A DNA stretch of 64,000 nucleotides, taken from assembly GCF_019059575.1 (NCBI RefSeq), contig NW_024881534.1, positions 434,001-498,000 of the forward strand, written 5' to 3'. Each line of letters opens with the position of its first letter. The stretch's first letter is position 1. The DNA comes from Amphibalanus amphitrite (taxonomy: Eukaryota > Arthropoda > Thecostraca > Balanomorpha > Balanidae). Under the pieces are notes generated by a model that was given only the letters and a program-made list of their open reading frames with translations, did not search any database and was not told the origin of the DNA. Positions 27,901 to 39,900 of this stretch are shown in pieces. Both the position numbers and the translations under genes were made by a program.

Positions 27901-30900
27901 GTCATTGACCTGACCTGGAAGGTCAACCGATGACCTAGGACCTTACAATTGGGTATCATCAGCTTCCTCTTGTCACGGGCAACACGCTCGTCTTTTCCGC
28001 GAAGCTCTAGCTCGATCAGGGGCGAAACAGCGGGGGGTCCAACGGACCCCTTCTATACGTTCGCGGCTGGAAAAACACGACTAGGGGCGAGGGTTAAGCC
28101 AAATCTGAGGGCTTATTTCAGAAAGACCGCTAAAAGATTAATTGAATGCACTTTTCCGCGACGATGTAGCTCTATTGGTCCCCGAGGTAAGAGCCGGTTT
28201 TCGATAAATGTTGATAAATGCAACATTTTACCTTTGATGACCTCTGGTGACGTGACCTTTGACCTGACCTAGAAATGACTAATTACTCCATCTGGAATTT
28301 CGGGCGCTCTTTCGAATGCCACTTACTACGTGTCGCTATGTGGCCCAAGAGCCGAGTTAGAAGGGGAGTGTTCAATCAACACCTCCCGGCCCGGCGCGTT
28401 TGACGCCGAGCACCGGTCCGGCGCGGGTTGATGTTTGGCTGCTACATCCAAAGTCGCAAAAAGTCGCAAAAAATGACTGTTGGATCTTGTAGTGCAATGA
28501 ATGATTGACATGTAGCGAGATTTTCGAAGCGGTACTCTGCGGTACTTTTTTTAAAAGTCTATTTGTGTGTGACATCAATTATGTGAAATTATATTTTCGT
28601 CTTTAAATATTTGCGGTGCCAATACATCATAACCAAGTAAGAGTTCGCCATTTTGATATGGTTATGTGTGTTCTGCAGACCCGGAGCTATCGTTTGATGT
28701 ATATAAATGTGGAATTCCTCCTCAAATTGTGATTGTTTTCGTGGATCAAAGATACGTTGTCGAAGAGTGCGGGGGACGAGTTCGGTCCAAACGATTCCGA
28801 AGTTCGTGTTTAAGCTAAGTTTTCGCCATGAAATAGCAATTGTGTTGGAAAACAAAGACCACAGCAATGTAGTATGATCATTTCTGAACAAATTGGTATA
28901 GGTATCATTGCACATCCACAAAGTTCGATTTTTTTACCCATGTCGTGCTAGACCTGGCGATCGGCCCTGTGTGCGCTGGCGGCGCGCCACAGACGTTTAT
29001 CGAGATCGAGCGTATTTTACGGGATGGGGCGGTACGCTGCACGGTGGTTTATTACGGCGTCCACAGGCGTAGGTGGGGTGAGTGGTGAGGTGTGAGCGAC
29101 TGATACGGATCACCGGTATTTGACAACTGTCCACACCTGGGCAGCTGTGCTGCGTGTGATTGTGCAGGATGGTGCGGTGACTGATGGACATTGGGCATTG
29201 ATGCCGACCTGACATCTGGACATGTAGCTTACTTACTGATGTGATTCATCGTTAGTTTTCATGTTTCGTTGTACAGGAACGCCGAAGGTGCTGGAACCGG
29301 GAATTGGATTTTAGGTCACGCTACATACATTACAGCTTCACGAAAGCGTAATATGATTAAACTAAACAAGTTTTGGGTGTGTCACGCATTCATATTGCAT
29401 TTGCATTCAAGAAAGGGAATGTTTCCTCAAGGTACCTTTTCGTCCTTGTCTAGGATGATGCACGTAGCTCCCATTATCAAAACTGGCCAACGCGCTAGAT
29501 GCGACGGTATTTTCGTAAGGTACTTAGATGAGAGGGGCGACTTCTTTCTTCTCCCCCATGCTGCACAGTTTCTTGACAGCAAATCATTGGGTCTGTATGC
29601 ATCACCGCCCCATGTTCTTCCCTGTCTACCGTCCGCTGTGAGTCTCCGCGTTTCTCCATGTCTCACCACCTCACGTATCTCCACATTTTACCATTATTTC
29701 ATATGTACTTACCCTCCTGTATGTGTCTCGTCTTTCCTGTATGTCTCACCATTCTCTTCTCTCTGTGTTTCCCCAGGCTTCCATGGACCTGCCGCCAGAC
29801 AAGGCCAAGGTGTTGCGTCAGTACGACTGCGAGAGGAAGTGGGAGATGATATGCGACCAGGTGAGTGAGGATTCTCTGATCTCTGACGTCTGAGGCTGAC
29901 AGAGATCATAGAAAAAGCAGAAAGAATAGCGAAGAAATTAGTCGAGGAAGTTGACCGGCTTTGGGCTCACTTATGGGGTGGACCGGCTTTGGACTCACTC
30001 ATGGGACTGGGAAGAACCGCCCCAGTCCCATATGCGGTGGAGTGTAGCCGTTCCAGTGACCGCCGACTGGGGTAGTCCATTACACGGATTAGGATATACA
30101 TACCTCCGCCGCCACCCAGCTGACTGGAGCGGTGTGGCCAGGGGTCAGTGATTCCGTAAATACCTGCGGCCACCGCGCCGTCACGGCATTCCCTGGAATA
30201 CGGGAAACGCAAAACGTGATGTGATTTAGTCATCAGACGTCATTTGTCGGCGGGAAAACCCTTATTACTATTTTTCCATCGTAGCTTGTTGGCTGACAGT
30301 ACACCTCACACCAAGCATCATCTGTCGGCTCGCGCCGCAGTCCCAATCACCCATATGTTAACCCTCGCATGTGTGCGGCGTTTGCCAGCTTCTAATGTGT
30401 AGGGGGGGATCGGTTGGACCCCCCCTTGCCGTTTGGCCCCTGATCGAGCTAGAGCTTCGCGGAAAAAACGAGCGTGTTGCCCGTGACGAGAGGAAGCCGA
30501 TGATACCCAATTTTAAGGTCCTAGGTCATTGGTTGACCTTCCAGGTCAGGTCAATGACTCAAAGTCGGGAAAATCGGGACCTGTTAGAAAGTCGTAAAGT
30601 GTGGCTGCTAAGAGGTTTTTCGGGGTGCTGATCACGAATATCGTGTTAGTTTTGATCACAGATGTCTTGAAGCATTTAGACCAGGTCGGGTCAGGTCAGG
30701 TCAGGTCAACCAGTAGGCGTCGTGACGGGTATTCGTAGTACGTGTCAACCGACTCTGACAGCTTCGTAACATGTTACGAAGTCACCAAAACTACTTCGTA
30801 AATGTTCAAATGGTTGCTAAATTCGAATTCAGCTCCAAAAACTAGCCTAGAAACATGTAAAACTCGAAAAAGTGACCCGAGGTCACCCGAGGTCACCAAA

Positions 30901-33900
30901 GGTCAATGACCTGACCTGACCTTCAGGTGACCTTGACACACACGGGAGTAACATCAAATCACATGTTTGAACGTTTGAAACCACGAAAAGCTTGCAAACA
31001 CGCGGCTAGTGCGAGCCGACGTACGCGAAATCGCGATTCCGGCCAAACATGGTCTCGGAAAAGAGGTCACAGGTCAAAGGTCATTTGGGTCAGGGTCATG
31101 AAATTTTCAGGGTAGGTGTAAAATTGATCAATGCGAGGGTACTGAAAGTTTCGTCGCGATCGGCCGCTTTTTACGCGAGTTATTCGCGAAAAACCATGGG
31201 GGGGGTCCATCCGACCCCCCCCCCCTACACATGCGAGGGTTAAACTTCAATGTGTTCATAATGCGTTAAAAAATCAGCGAAATACTTTTCACAGTAGCCT
31301 GTTCCTAAACTGTCATTAATTATTATCAATTCATCATCAACTTTGTTTCTGCATCGGCGGAAATGCCTACTGATCGTGACATTAAACGCTTTATGACTGT
31401 GACATTTTAAACGTTGTTGAATACTTCAGTGACATTAAGGGTCTTGCTTCTGCCGAACTGTTAGTAATGACGTAACGTTTCTTAGGATGACGTCACTTTA
31501 TGTTGGGTGTCGAGACACTGTGTAGTTAACATTAATTAGCTCAAGATGAATTAAGTTACGAATACCTTAGCCTGACTAATTGGTTGAAAAAAAAATCAGT
31601 CACTCGAGCCCTCAGTGGTTTCCGTGGGCGCTTGGTGGTGCATCAAATTCCCTTTTGCATCACCGTTTTGCGTAATAGTATAAGGAATTTGTCACACCAT
31701 GACGTTCGCCTTACCTAAGTCTCCAATGTCCATGCTTTGCCTCATCAGCAGAAATGAACCACGCAGCCCCACACTACATGTGACTGCGCCACAGGTAGCT
31801 GCTAGTCCGGGCTCCCTCAGAACCTAACCGGTATTATGTCTACCGTGCGGTCCCACGACACTGGGTGCCACCGTACACGGCTCACGAGTCACGGATCGGC
31901 ATCCGTGACTGTGCGGTCGTGAGAGCGGACTTCGGGACTGTCGGGGAGTGGGAACGGCCGTGGCTGGTGGCCGGTGGATGGGTGGCGGTGGATGACGGAT
32001 CACGGACGATGGACCACGGACAGTAGGCGACGGATGGTGGCTGGTGGTCGGTGGATGATGAATGGTGGTGTAAGGGCTGGATGCAGTGCAAAGGGATAGA
32101 AAGGACGGTTAACGGGGGGTATTGGGGAAGAGGACGGTAGATAGTGAACATGAGGACAGACTAGACAGTGGATTGTTAGTCGTGAATCGTGTTTGTTGCT
32201 TGATGACCGAGAGATGGTGAATCGTGATCGTGAACTCTTGAATGGTGATCGGTGCCCAAATGTCCATATGTTCGATACTCAATGCTCAATGTTCAACGCT
32301 CATTGTTCGATCGATAGTTGACCGCGTTCGAGCCGTGTTCGTCTGTTGGGCTTGGGTGGACATCAAACGTTACAAGATGATGGCGGCAGAAGGTTATTCT
32401 CACGGGCACTAGCAACTGATTGCGCTCCTGTGTTCAGCGAGAGAGCAGGAAATGCTGCGGTTACCGAACAATTTGCGGCGGAAGCTGGAATATTGATAGT
32501 CGCAGTCACGATACAGCAGGGTATAGTTATCTCGCCGTTGAATGCCTGGCATTAATTTTATTAATTCGACGAAATCATGCTAACCGCGAGCAGCCCTGAG
32601 AACTGCATCTTTTAACTGATCGGCGCTGAAAAGGTGCGGTTTGAATAAAGACAACTTGTTAATGTCGTTGCTGTTTTTTCCAGTTTGTAGGTAGCTGGTA
32701 ATATTTGAACCCATTACCCATGAGTGATTGGGAGCTGTGATTTTATCAAAGGACGTTTCTCGACCGTCATCTATCATATCCGCATGTCCTGCGTCCGACC
32801 GTCCGTCCGTCCGTCCGTCCGTCAGTTAGTCCATCCCTCCGTGCGTCCGTCAGTCCGTCTAGCTTGTCTCTCTCAGTCTATTCATCCGTCCATCACGTCC
32901 GTCAGACGACTCGTCTTTGATCCAACCGTCAACCATCTACCGTCACTCTCGCCGCTCCGTCCGCCGGACGCGTCTCCCCTCGTCGTTTTTTTTTCTCCCC
33001 TGCGCCTTCCCTCGGCCGGTTTCGGCTCGATGCACCATCTGTTCCGCACTCAAAGCGGGGTATTGATTGAATTTAATCATTTTTATTGCGGTCTCCCCCG
33101 GCTCGTAAACCCCCGAGTGGTCCATCCTGGATGCTGAATTGGCCGGGATGCGGCAATATTTTGGATTCCTGCTGGTCTAGCTATATGGAAAGTCAATTTA
33201 TGCCAGCCAATATCACTGAGAGTCAATTGATATCTAACTGGCAGTCAAATGCTAATTTATTTCAATTTTGTAACACCTTTTGGAAGGGTTTGATAGCTAC
33301 ATTTTATTCTCACTTTACCATTATGTTCGGTGAATAAAGCACGTCCAATCGTCTTTCGCTAGTAGGTACTCGTATGTGTGGTATAGCCATTCCTCAGTGC
33401 CCCTCCTTTGTGAGCTGGAGTTTGGCGGCGGTGGTAGCGGCGGGCAGTGCCGGTTCGCTGCCGCCGGATCCACTCAGATCCGGCGGCAGCGGCCGCTCGT
33501 GGGAACCGCCACCCGTGGACGCTCCATAGGCCGCGTCACGGACACGGCTCACGGACCGCCGTCACGGAATAGTCACGGAACGGTCACGGTTGGTGTGTGG
33601 ACAGGCGTCACGGCTGGAGTCACGAAACAGTCACGGAATAGACTCACAGTGCAGTCACAGACGAACGTCCCGGCCCAGAATCACAAGTGACGTCAGTGAC
33701 GAGCGCTACACAACAGACGTCATGGATCGCCATCACTGACCGCATCGTGAACTGATGTCATAAGCTGTTCGTGATGTATTCTATTCCATAGCCTGTCACG
33801 GGAAGGTCACGAATACCTCACGGATACCGACTGGATGCGTTGCGATTAGGGATGCCAATTTCATGAAATTTCAATTCCAATTCCGATCCAATTCCAAGAA

Positions 33901-36900
33901 TCTGCCAAGTAAATTTCCATTTTTTGTCCAAAGCGGGGGCTATTCCGATTCTTTCCCGATTTTTTTCTTGCTTTTTTGCGTACATTGTAAAAGCGCATTG
34001 GCCTTGTGTTCCGATGAATTTCCGAAAAATCTTAAGAATTCCGTCCAAATTCCAAATTGGAATTGGACAAAAATTGGAATTCCAAGAAAAGAAATTATGA
34101 TTGGCACCACTAGTTGCGATGCTGTGTTCTGCTGATGCCTCCAAAGAGTCATGGTTACGGCATGTAACATCACAAAAGGGTCTCTGCGGGATGTTTTACG
34201 AGACGGCACGTCACATCGTCACTCTCTTGCATCACGGACTGTAGTTTTGTCTCCACATCACAGCGCCACGTGAGCTTTATTATAAAGCCACATCAGCTTT
34301 AACAAGACAAGGATGGTTGTAAGTACTTGGGCATTGGCGAAGGCTTCCTTGCCATCTTCTTCAGGGCAATCAACATCATGAAGCGATCTAAAACGCGCCT
34401 GAATGGTGAAAAGAAGGAGCACGCTTCTGGTAAACGCCAAGGTTTCATAATTCCTCCTATATTGTACGGATGCACTCGAGCATGGATGATTTCCATATGC
34501 CAGTGAAAGGCGTAACTCATTTTTCGTATCCGGTGAATGGGACCATGACATCCCAGTCGCCTTTTTGTGTGTCGTCCATTTCCCGGACATTATAGTGTGT
34601 GAAACGTCCCATTCTGTGGTTAGATGCGCTCCTTTACATTTCAATGGCAAACTCCGATTCTAAATCCGGCCTTTGACACGTTTTTGCAGCGTGTTTGAAC
34701 AGGATATTCAGCTTCTCTGTAATACAACTGAAGCCGTTGACATACGAGTAGGTATGCTTCGATACTGAATATGCATATCTTACATATGTATATCTTTTAA
34801 GACTTGAAGATGAGGGCCATATAACATTCTGCCTTGAAACGGAGGTGTTAAGACGTCGATAACATGTGTAACTACTTGACAAACTTTTTTATGTCAAACC
34901 ATGAGTGGCATGGTGGTTAGTAAACCCTACGGAATGGTATGCAATGAGCGTGACCGGTGTGAGCGCTATGGGTGCGCCGTAGTGTCTGCTCCATCAGGCT
35001 GCCTTTGCTGTGGTTGCGTGGACCATTGGGTTGCGTGCTGGTCTCTTTCTGCTCGCGCAATGTGATGTCTGACAAGTCAGCGCTTTCCTCTCTCGTCTTT
35101 GTGTGAGCTTGTTAACGACGTGTGGCTTTGTTGCGTTCATATTGTCTTGTTTTCCCTACTGGGTTGCGTTTTTGTTGTTAATTGGCCTGTGTTTGTGTGC
35201 TGTTCTGGTCTTGCGCTGTTCTTCGTTCGTTTGTCCTTTCAGTTATTATCTTGCTCATGAAACATTTCTTTAAAGTAAAATTGTTCAACGTGTGAGATAG
35301 ATAATATGTCACCTGCAACCCTCGTTAACTTCACAGCTGCGACCTTAACAGTCCACACTGAAATGCGTCGTTATATGTAATTGGCACGTTTTGCAGATAC
35401 GACTACAGGAGTTACGGACGCGAGGAAAGCACTGTGTCCCCTCTCCCTTCTCATTTTCTCTCTCTATGTGTGTTTCAGGAGCGGGTATCGGCACGAGAGC
35501 CGCCCTCGTTCTACCTGGCTAAGCTGCGCACCTACCTGGACCCCAAGGCGTCACGCAGTCATCGGGTGAGTACTTTCGACCCGCGCGTACGCCGTACGTG
35601 TGTTCCTTCGCCTCATCGTCTCCTTTTCCGCCCCATTGGCCACCCTTCATTCATCCACTCTGCTTGTCTTCCTGGTGATTACCGCCTCGCTCCCAGTCTT
35701 TCCCTTCGTGCCCCGCGCCTGCCAGTGTCTCGCCTCTCTGAGTGGTCTGAGAGACGTCTCCTACCCCTCCCCCTCCTAGTCCGTTACCGGCTAATCCCTG
35801 GCTGCGCTACCTCCTCTCTGCATTTATCCCTCCATCTCCCTCCCTCTCTCTCTCTCTCCCTCTCTCCTCACCGGCTCCGTCTCTCACCACTGGCGCCCCA
35901 GACCAGGCTGCCGCTGGGCCTGCGTCCCGTGCGGTGGCGAGGAACGGTGCCGACGGAGCCCAACCGCCCCGTGACCCGCGCCGCTGGCTGCTGCGGGTCG
36001 TTGACGCCCAGGGCCGGAGCGTATGTGGTGCGCGCGGCTGTCACCTGTACCCCAGCGGCCGCCGTCGGCACGTGACAAACGGTCTCCAGCCGCCGCCGCT
36101 GCCGACGACACCGCCACCGCCGTCGGGGCAGCAGCCGCCGTCTACGACGGGGGAGGGGGAGGGGTACACGGCGGCGACGGGTGATGTGTGACCTGACGGA
36201 AGAGGCGGCGGTTGGTGACGGAGGGGAGGGGCGCGTCACCGTTTCCAGATGCTGTCTGTCGGATGTTGCGGTCGTCCTGGCCTGGTGTCGGTCCGGCTGA
36301 TGCACCGGCGAATGGAATCGCCAGAGACTGCGGTCTGTTGTGGAAATGGCTCGGGCGAACACGGGGATGCGGTTTTGTGATGAAGTTGTCAAACAAAAGA
36401 AATATATCGATTCGTTGGATCGTCTTGCGCCGTACCAAGTATTCAAAGTTTGGAACAATATGGCGAGTAGGAATGAAATATCATTTTGTCTTCAACCACT
36501 GAATGTGTCACATCTTCCCGTGTAGCAGCCGTTTCACGGGCCAATTGAACACCTAGAACGCGCAAGCTCAGCCAATGCGTTTTATGTTTCATGTTTCCTA
36601 TCGTAAGACATATTTCTGTGGGAACGTCCGTTCGGACAGTGGGTAGCGTTTTTCGCGGAATGATTCGCCGGCGAACCGACCGCGGTATGCAGGGGGCGGG
36701 CCGGTACCGGTGGAAGTTTTACACACGGAGAGCCGATCGGCGGCGATAAGGCGCGGGTTCGGCGCCCGGTCCGGCTCTCGACCCGTCCGGTGCCGATACC
36801 CGGTTCAGAGTTCCCATGGATAGGGATTAAGGTTATGTGTTTATCTTAACAATTCGTGGCTTTGTGCGAGGTTTTTTGTGTGGTTGTGTGAGGTTAGGAG

Positions 36901-39900
36901 AGCTAATGGTGATTGGGATCGCTTGGTTTTGAGATTAGTGACGCCCCCGGCCCCGTGGTGGGGTCTTGGGAGAATGTTGATCCCTTGAAGGGCGCTGATT
37001 CGATGGACCGTGAACTAGGAGTCTGGCAAATTGACTGCATAGAAGGGTGACATGACAACTTTTTCGGAAGTCTGATATGGTGACTGAGTCAGGAATCTGG
37101 CATGGCGACCAGAGCCACCCAGTGCGTTCAGGCGGACATCCAAACTGACTCAGGGCAGGACTGAATCACAGACAACGTCACCGTCTACGCCTGTCCGTTC
37201 ACTAATGGCTTGTTCAACCCCTTCGCACGCAACTCTGCAATGCCTCCCCGTTCCCCGCGGCCGGCTGACTGAGTCCACCGGCTCGTTCCGTTCTGTTGAC
37301 GGTATGACTGGCGAAAGGGTTGGCAGCGGCGTTGACTGGCGGCTCGACCGGCGTGTTCCGTGCAGCCTGTTTGCCTCTGCCGTCTGCCAAACAGAGCTGC
37401 CGGCCGCCTCCGCCGCCGAGTCACCGGCCTTGCGCGTTCTTTCCGTGCCGCCGGCTGTGTGACGTGACCCTGGTGGATGTAAGAGCCGCTACTGGAAACG
37501 GGAGGTCGTCAAGGTGCGCGGGCGTTGGGTGGGGAGACTGTAAGGGGATTCAATTGTTTGGGTGGTTTGGGGGATCGTTAGCCCGTACAATACGTCAAGA
37601 GGTGTCATTCAACGTGCAGCGCGACTTTCCATTGTTTCTTCCATTGTTAGTAAGCTCGCGCAAACACTCAATTCTGGTAACTCTCACGTCATCGTGCGAT
37701 GCTACAGTTATACTCAGCCACCAACAGGTGCCACAACCGTCTTACACCGTACGAGGCGTCTGTAGGGCGGCCTCGGCGCGGCTCCCCGAACCGGGCTGTG
37801 ACCGGGTCCAAACAATGGCAGGTGGCCGAAACCGGACCGCGGCGGTGTCAGAACACGGTCCTGTTGTCCATTTGTGCACGCGATCGCCGAGCGTGCAGTG
37901 ATTGATGGCCAAAGAGGATGTCGCCGACAGGGATTCGATGGTCCAGGAGACGGGATGGGGCTGAGAAGTAGAACGTTGAGTGGTGATAGATGTGATGCAC
38001 CATTTGGTCTTCCGTACATTGTTAAATACTGAACAGTTTAAGTTGTGCTTACTTTGCAATAATTGCTGCCTGCTGATTGAATGTTAGAAGCAGCCTTGCC
38101 TTGCTTGTAATCTCTTCAGTGGAAGCTGAGCAGCAGCGCTGCAGAAGTTTTTTTTGTAGGTAGATTTTATTTTGCGGTCCGTGCGATGGTATGTGTATGC
38201 GGTAGGACGTGACCGAGCCGTATGCTTGTTACATCGGCGAAACAAGACATTACGCCGTCTGAGGTGATATTTTTGTCGTGGTGATGACATCATCGATCAC
38301 TTGTGTGTGATCACTGAAAAAAATGTTATCAGCGACGTAACGGCTTCTGCGAGATGCAAGATTCACGTCCAGTTGTACCTGCTCCCCTAAAAATATAGCC
38401 TGTTCCCGAAGAGTCGTTCTGTGTCTTATTATCCAATACCGGAAGCTTTTGTCAGGTCGCCGGACAGGTAAATCAGGTTCTGCTGCGCTAGGTCAGGTCT
38501 GTATGGCCAAGTTGTCCTTTCCGCTCACATGTAAAGGATCGGTCGCTGCCTATCGGTCGTTGCTCTGATCGTCTGCACTGCCTTGCCCTGCACTACCGCC
38601 GCTGCTGGGGGTGCACCCATTACCGTATGCAGTCCCCCTGACACTTGTTTATAGTTGCGCTACCTGCCCGTCTCAGCTGTTTATAATCTCCGTTCATCGG
38701 GACCATAAACTCCGGCATCAGGGCGCCGTTTTCGAAATCTGCACGTGCAGTTTTTTGCCCCGACGATTCTGCTCTCTTTGTGTAATGAGCTGGCGATAAA
38801 AGGATACATCCCGGCTTTTCACGTGGAATCGCATCGCATGATGGCTGGTATTAAATTTCACCCCATTCTCTGCGTTCTGACCGGGTCATTATTCAGTTCG
38901 AGGTCGGTGACTATTGTCACGAGTCGAATCTGCAGTCACGGACCTGACTTTCTGGCAGCAAAAGTCCAGGGCAGCGTGGCGTGGTGGCAGCCCGGACATA
39001 GTCGAGCTTTCCAGCACGGGGACGGAACTGCACGTCTTCAAGCCTGCAATCTGTTCAGTGTGTCCCGTGCAACTGGCGCATACCTGTGGCGCACGTGACT
39101 GTGACGCGGGGGGGGGGGGCGGTGTGGGCCGGCCCGGGTGGGCGGGATGCGCGCGTTTGTGCGTGTGTGCGCAGACCGAGTCCCTCGCCTCCGACCTGCA
39201 CGGACCGGTCCGGCCGCGGTCGGCGCGGTCAGATCAGGAATGCGGGGCCACCGACCCGGCATTCTGAACGCGCACAGCCGCCATAGATGCTGCTTTACAT
39301 GATAAAGCCGAGCGGGCCGCCGTCTGTGGCCTGTAGCGGTGCTGTGACAGGAGCAGCTGCAGAGGTGAAGCGGCCGGCACAATACCCTCCTGTCAGCGCT
39401 ACCCTCCCCTGTCATACACCTCACTTCTTATATGGAACTCTGCCATAGACTGGCATAGATTCTCACTATACTTTGATTCCGCCTAACAGACTGTTACCTG
39501 TATACCTAGCATTGCCACATGATAACTGATTACGCCCATGGCCCGTCAAAAGTTCAACCACCTTGCTGACGAGGCTGCCGTCCACGCCTGCGACGTTCCC
39601 TCCCTTACGTGGTCTCCTGTCGTGTTTACTTTGGCCTGACTCCTGCAGTGGCCTCCCTGCCTCACGGCCCTGCTCTTCTGCCGCCGCTGGCCGCTGACTT
39701 CCAGTTTTTGTCCGCACGCCGGACTATTGTTGATCGCTCCGTTTTGGGGCACGTTCGGCATGTTGTCGGCCAAGTGAACCGGACCGCTTGCCGTTGGCTC
39801 CTGCCGAGAAAACATACACCCCAGTCTTGGGTCTAGTTAAGGCCTAACTGTTTGGTGCTTGTCAGTTGATAATTAGTCGGTTGATGATAGTCAGTTGATA

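Noticed and set aside
29269-29868. 199-codon frame ending in FMNL exon 2
   Set aside because: Most of it is intron 1 sequence upstream of the CCCCAG acceptor, and the frame differs from that of the exon.
35868-36458. 196-codon minus-strand frame rich in Arg and Pro
   Set aside because: It is the complement of a GC-rich block with overlapping plus-strand frames. No motif or splice support.
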